A stretch of DNA of 64,000 nt from Anseranas semipalmata (lineage: Eukaryota > Chordata > Aves > Anseriformes > Anseranatidae), in the NCBI GenBank assembly GCA_013399115.1, contig VXAA01005216.1:168390-232389 (forward strand). Direction: 5' to 3'. A model generated the notes under the pieces. It was not told the origin of the DNA and ran no database searches. It was given only the letters and a program-made list of their open reading frames with translations. Both the position numbers and the translations under genes were made by a program. Of this stretch, positions 62,188 to 64,000 are shown one piece after another. The stretch's first letter is position 1; the number at the start of each line of letters is the position of its first letter.

Positions 62188-62517
62188 CTTGTCTTCTGCA
62201 TTCAGTCTGGAAAGGGGAGAAGTCATTTTATACTGAGTCAAAATCTGCTCTCCAAAATCTTGCTCTGTTGTGTTCGTAAAGCCAGTGATACTTGCACTGA
62301 GAACAGGATGGCCATTGAAATCTTAATGCTCTGATGACTACACGGACAGTTTCTTAATTTGCTTTACTGTGAGCAGTCACCTTAAAAGCTGTAAGAATTT
62401 TTTATAGAACTTGTCGAGATTGAACACAGTCCACGCTGAAATCCCATGATGGCCTTATGGACAGTTAATAATCAATATGCACTATTCTTTTTAACACAGA
62501 CAGTTTTAAGGTCTATC

Positions 62518-62523
62518 AATAAA
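62518..62523 (+). terminator. XKR4: Candidate polyadenylation signal AATAAA in the XKR4 3' UTR
   Basis: This is a canonical AATAAA about 3.5 kb after the stop. It is followed by an A-rich stretch (62546-62576) that could also cause internal oligo-dT priming. It is one of several candidates, and its use is not shown by sequence. Confidence 0.35.
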
Positions 62524-62545
62524 GTTCAATTAAGACAGCAATAGC

Positions 62546-62576
62546 AAAAAATAAAAAAATAAAAAATAAAAAATTA
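62546..62576 (+). repeat. A-rich (AAAAAAT)n repeat in the presumptive 3' UTR
   Basis: A runs of five to seven are interrupted by single T bases, just after an AATAAA. It could cause false 3' ends in oligo-dT cDNA. Confidence 0.85.
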
Positions 62577-63771
62577 ACTTCTGTTTTTGAAATAATGAAA
62601 AAAAATCAGGTCTTTTAAATTCCATTGCAGATAAACAGGAAATAAAAAGTTCATAATTACATTCTGGTAAAGAAAAGCAATCGCATCTCTTTGTTAGAAG
62701 CAAGTGTCATGTAAGCATTGTCTTAATGAACCAAAAAAATTTGCCAGCAAATCTGAAGGTAACTTATCTCATTAAAGACTTGGTCCTAAAATTTTGAAAG
62801 CTGTGGATTTGTATGCTACAAAAAAAAGGCAATTTAAGTAGTATTCACTACTCTAATTAGATAAAGGAGAGGTAATGCATACCCATGTTCATTCAGAAAA
62901 CATCTAAGAAAATGTAAGATAAACCTTTTGTCTTATTCTAAAAGAAGTGTTATTTGTTCTATATTAAGATAATCTTTTTTTAAAAAAAAAAGAATTATTT
63001 GAAAATATGTGCAATACTTTTTTTTAATGCAGTTTTAATAATGAAAAAAAACTCATTTCCACTTTTCTTTATGTCAGGTAAAATATTCTTCTTGTGCTAG
63101 AACAATGTTTCTGTTCTTGGGTTATTTGGGCTTGATGGCATATGAATACTATTACATATAATATTCATATTGGCAAATCAACAAATTTTCTATTAATTAA
63201 TTTCTATAGCATTGGGATTAGAGAAAATTTTCCTTCCAAAATTAAATGCTAGGCCTCGGCTGCCTGATTTTGTAAACTTTTAAGCAGAGGAGGAAAATTA
63301 AAAATGTTTTGGAGCTGCAGTTTTTAATATGTGGTGAATATCTGTTAGACCCATTTTTTAAAAAAATATATAATAGTCTCACCAATATACCATTATCTCC
63401 CCCAGCGAGGTATTCATGAGTGGTATTCAAAGTACAGATGCTGCTATTTTCGGAAAGGGACTCCCAATCACTCTAAAAGCCAACATATTCATTTACTTTT
63501 TATTGGCCTGCAAATATTCACAACTAGCCTGTTGTATTTTTAGAACCCTACATTACAAGATTTTAAGTATTTGTGACTTGAGCATGCAATTCCTTAAAAG
63601 CCTTAACAATGGCACTGTACTGAGTTTTAGTTGGCTCTGCCAGTGATTCAGCTCCCAAAGCCACCGTCCTTTCTCCGCTCAGCCCCTGAAGTCATGCTAT
63701 CAATCCAGAGTGACTGAGATGCTGTGATTTACTCTGCACCCCCTGCACTGCCTGCGCAATGCCAAGGAAAA

Positions 63772-63794
63772 GACCCCAGCAGGTTGCTGGGGTC
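63772..63794 (+). other. Perfect 10-bp hairpin with GGT loop
   Basis: The left arm gaccccagca (63772-63781) is exactly the reverse complement of tgctggggtc (63785-63794), separated by ggt. The stem has 7 G-C pairs out of 10. It sits in a locally GC-richer block (about 63640-63830) near the window end. Confidence 0.8.
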
Positions 63795-64000
63795 CTACTG
63801 CTGCCTCTCGTGCTCCTGTGCATGGTGGGAAGCAGACTAAATTGCATTTGTGCATCCAGCTAAACAAGCTCATTTAGGTTGAGTCCCTACAAGGGGTGCG
63901 TGATGAAAATAATCACAACACGTGTCCATAAATTTACAAGCTCAACACTGTAATTACTAATTCTGCAGTGTAACAATGCAGAATGTGGGAAGAATTGTCT

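Larger units (their letters stand above)
59024..64000 (+). other. XKR4: Presumptive XKR4 3' UTR (may continue beyond the window)
   Basis: This is AT-rich sequence after the XKR4 stop, with no credible ORF and no recognisable interspersed repeat. AATAAA hexamers occur at 59536-59541, 59658-59663, 61305-61310 and 62518-62523. XKR4 transcripts in mammals have very long 3' UTRs, so alternative ends are plausible. The true end cannot be fixed from sequence alone; part of the right side may be intergenic. Confidence 0.6.

Noticed and set aside
63772..63794. Hairpin as a rho-independent terminator
   Set aside because: The genome is eukaryotic and no T run follows the stem.
1..64000. tRNA, rRNA, snRNA and microRNA genes
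   Set aside because: I saw no A/B-box tRNA pattern, no rRNA-like block and no long near-perfect microRNA-type hairpin. A covariance-model scan was not possible here.

Overview
The window looks like nuclear DNA from a bird. It is AT-rich, carries nine 5'-truncated fragments of the CR1 LINE family that dominates avian genomes (several with the diagnostic 3'-terminal octamer repeats), and has two solo LTRs that I recognise as avian endogenous-retrovirus types. There are no operons, no tRNA or rRNA genes and no CRISPR array.

The only protein-coding exon I can support is the last coding exon of XKR4 (XK-related protein 4, a caspase-activated phospholipid scramblase) at 58077-59023 on the + strand. 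A branch point, pyrimidine tract and AG precede it, and a TAA stop closes it. About 58 kb upstream is therefore most simply read as part of the long second intron of XKR4. The roughly 5 kb downstream is read as its 3' UTR, which may run past the window end.

Layout: 1-22 kb is repeat-bearing intron with CR1 fragments at 5.5, 10.6, 14.8, 17.3, 19.0 and 21.5 kb, a minus-sense LTR at 6.9 kb, and several microsatellites. From 22 to 39.8 kb no interspersed repeat is recognisable; this stretch holds only simple repeats and a few blocks that read like conserved non-coding sequence. From 39.8 to 49.7 kb there are three more CR1 copies, including two with long open reading of the ORF2 C-terminus in head-to-head orientation, and a second minus-sense LTR. 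From 49.7 to 58 kb the intron is again almost free of recognisable repeats and has homeodomain-type AT motifs near the exon. From 59 to 64 kb lies the AT-rich presumptive 3' UTR, with several AATAAA signals, a 19-bp minisatellite and a perfect GC-rich hairpin.

I found no new gene system. The points worth a second look are the CR1 tail array that switches unit half way, two long same-strand (GAAAAA)n tracts, the UTR minisatellite and hairpin, the C-terminal PDZ-ligand-like motif of XKR4, and the regulatory-looking intronic blocks.
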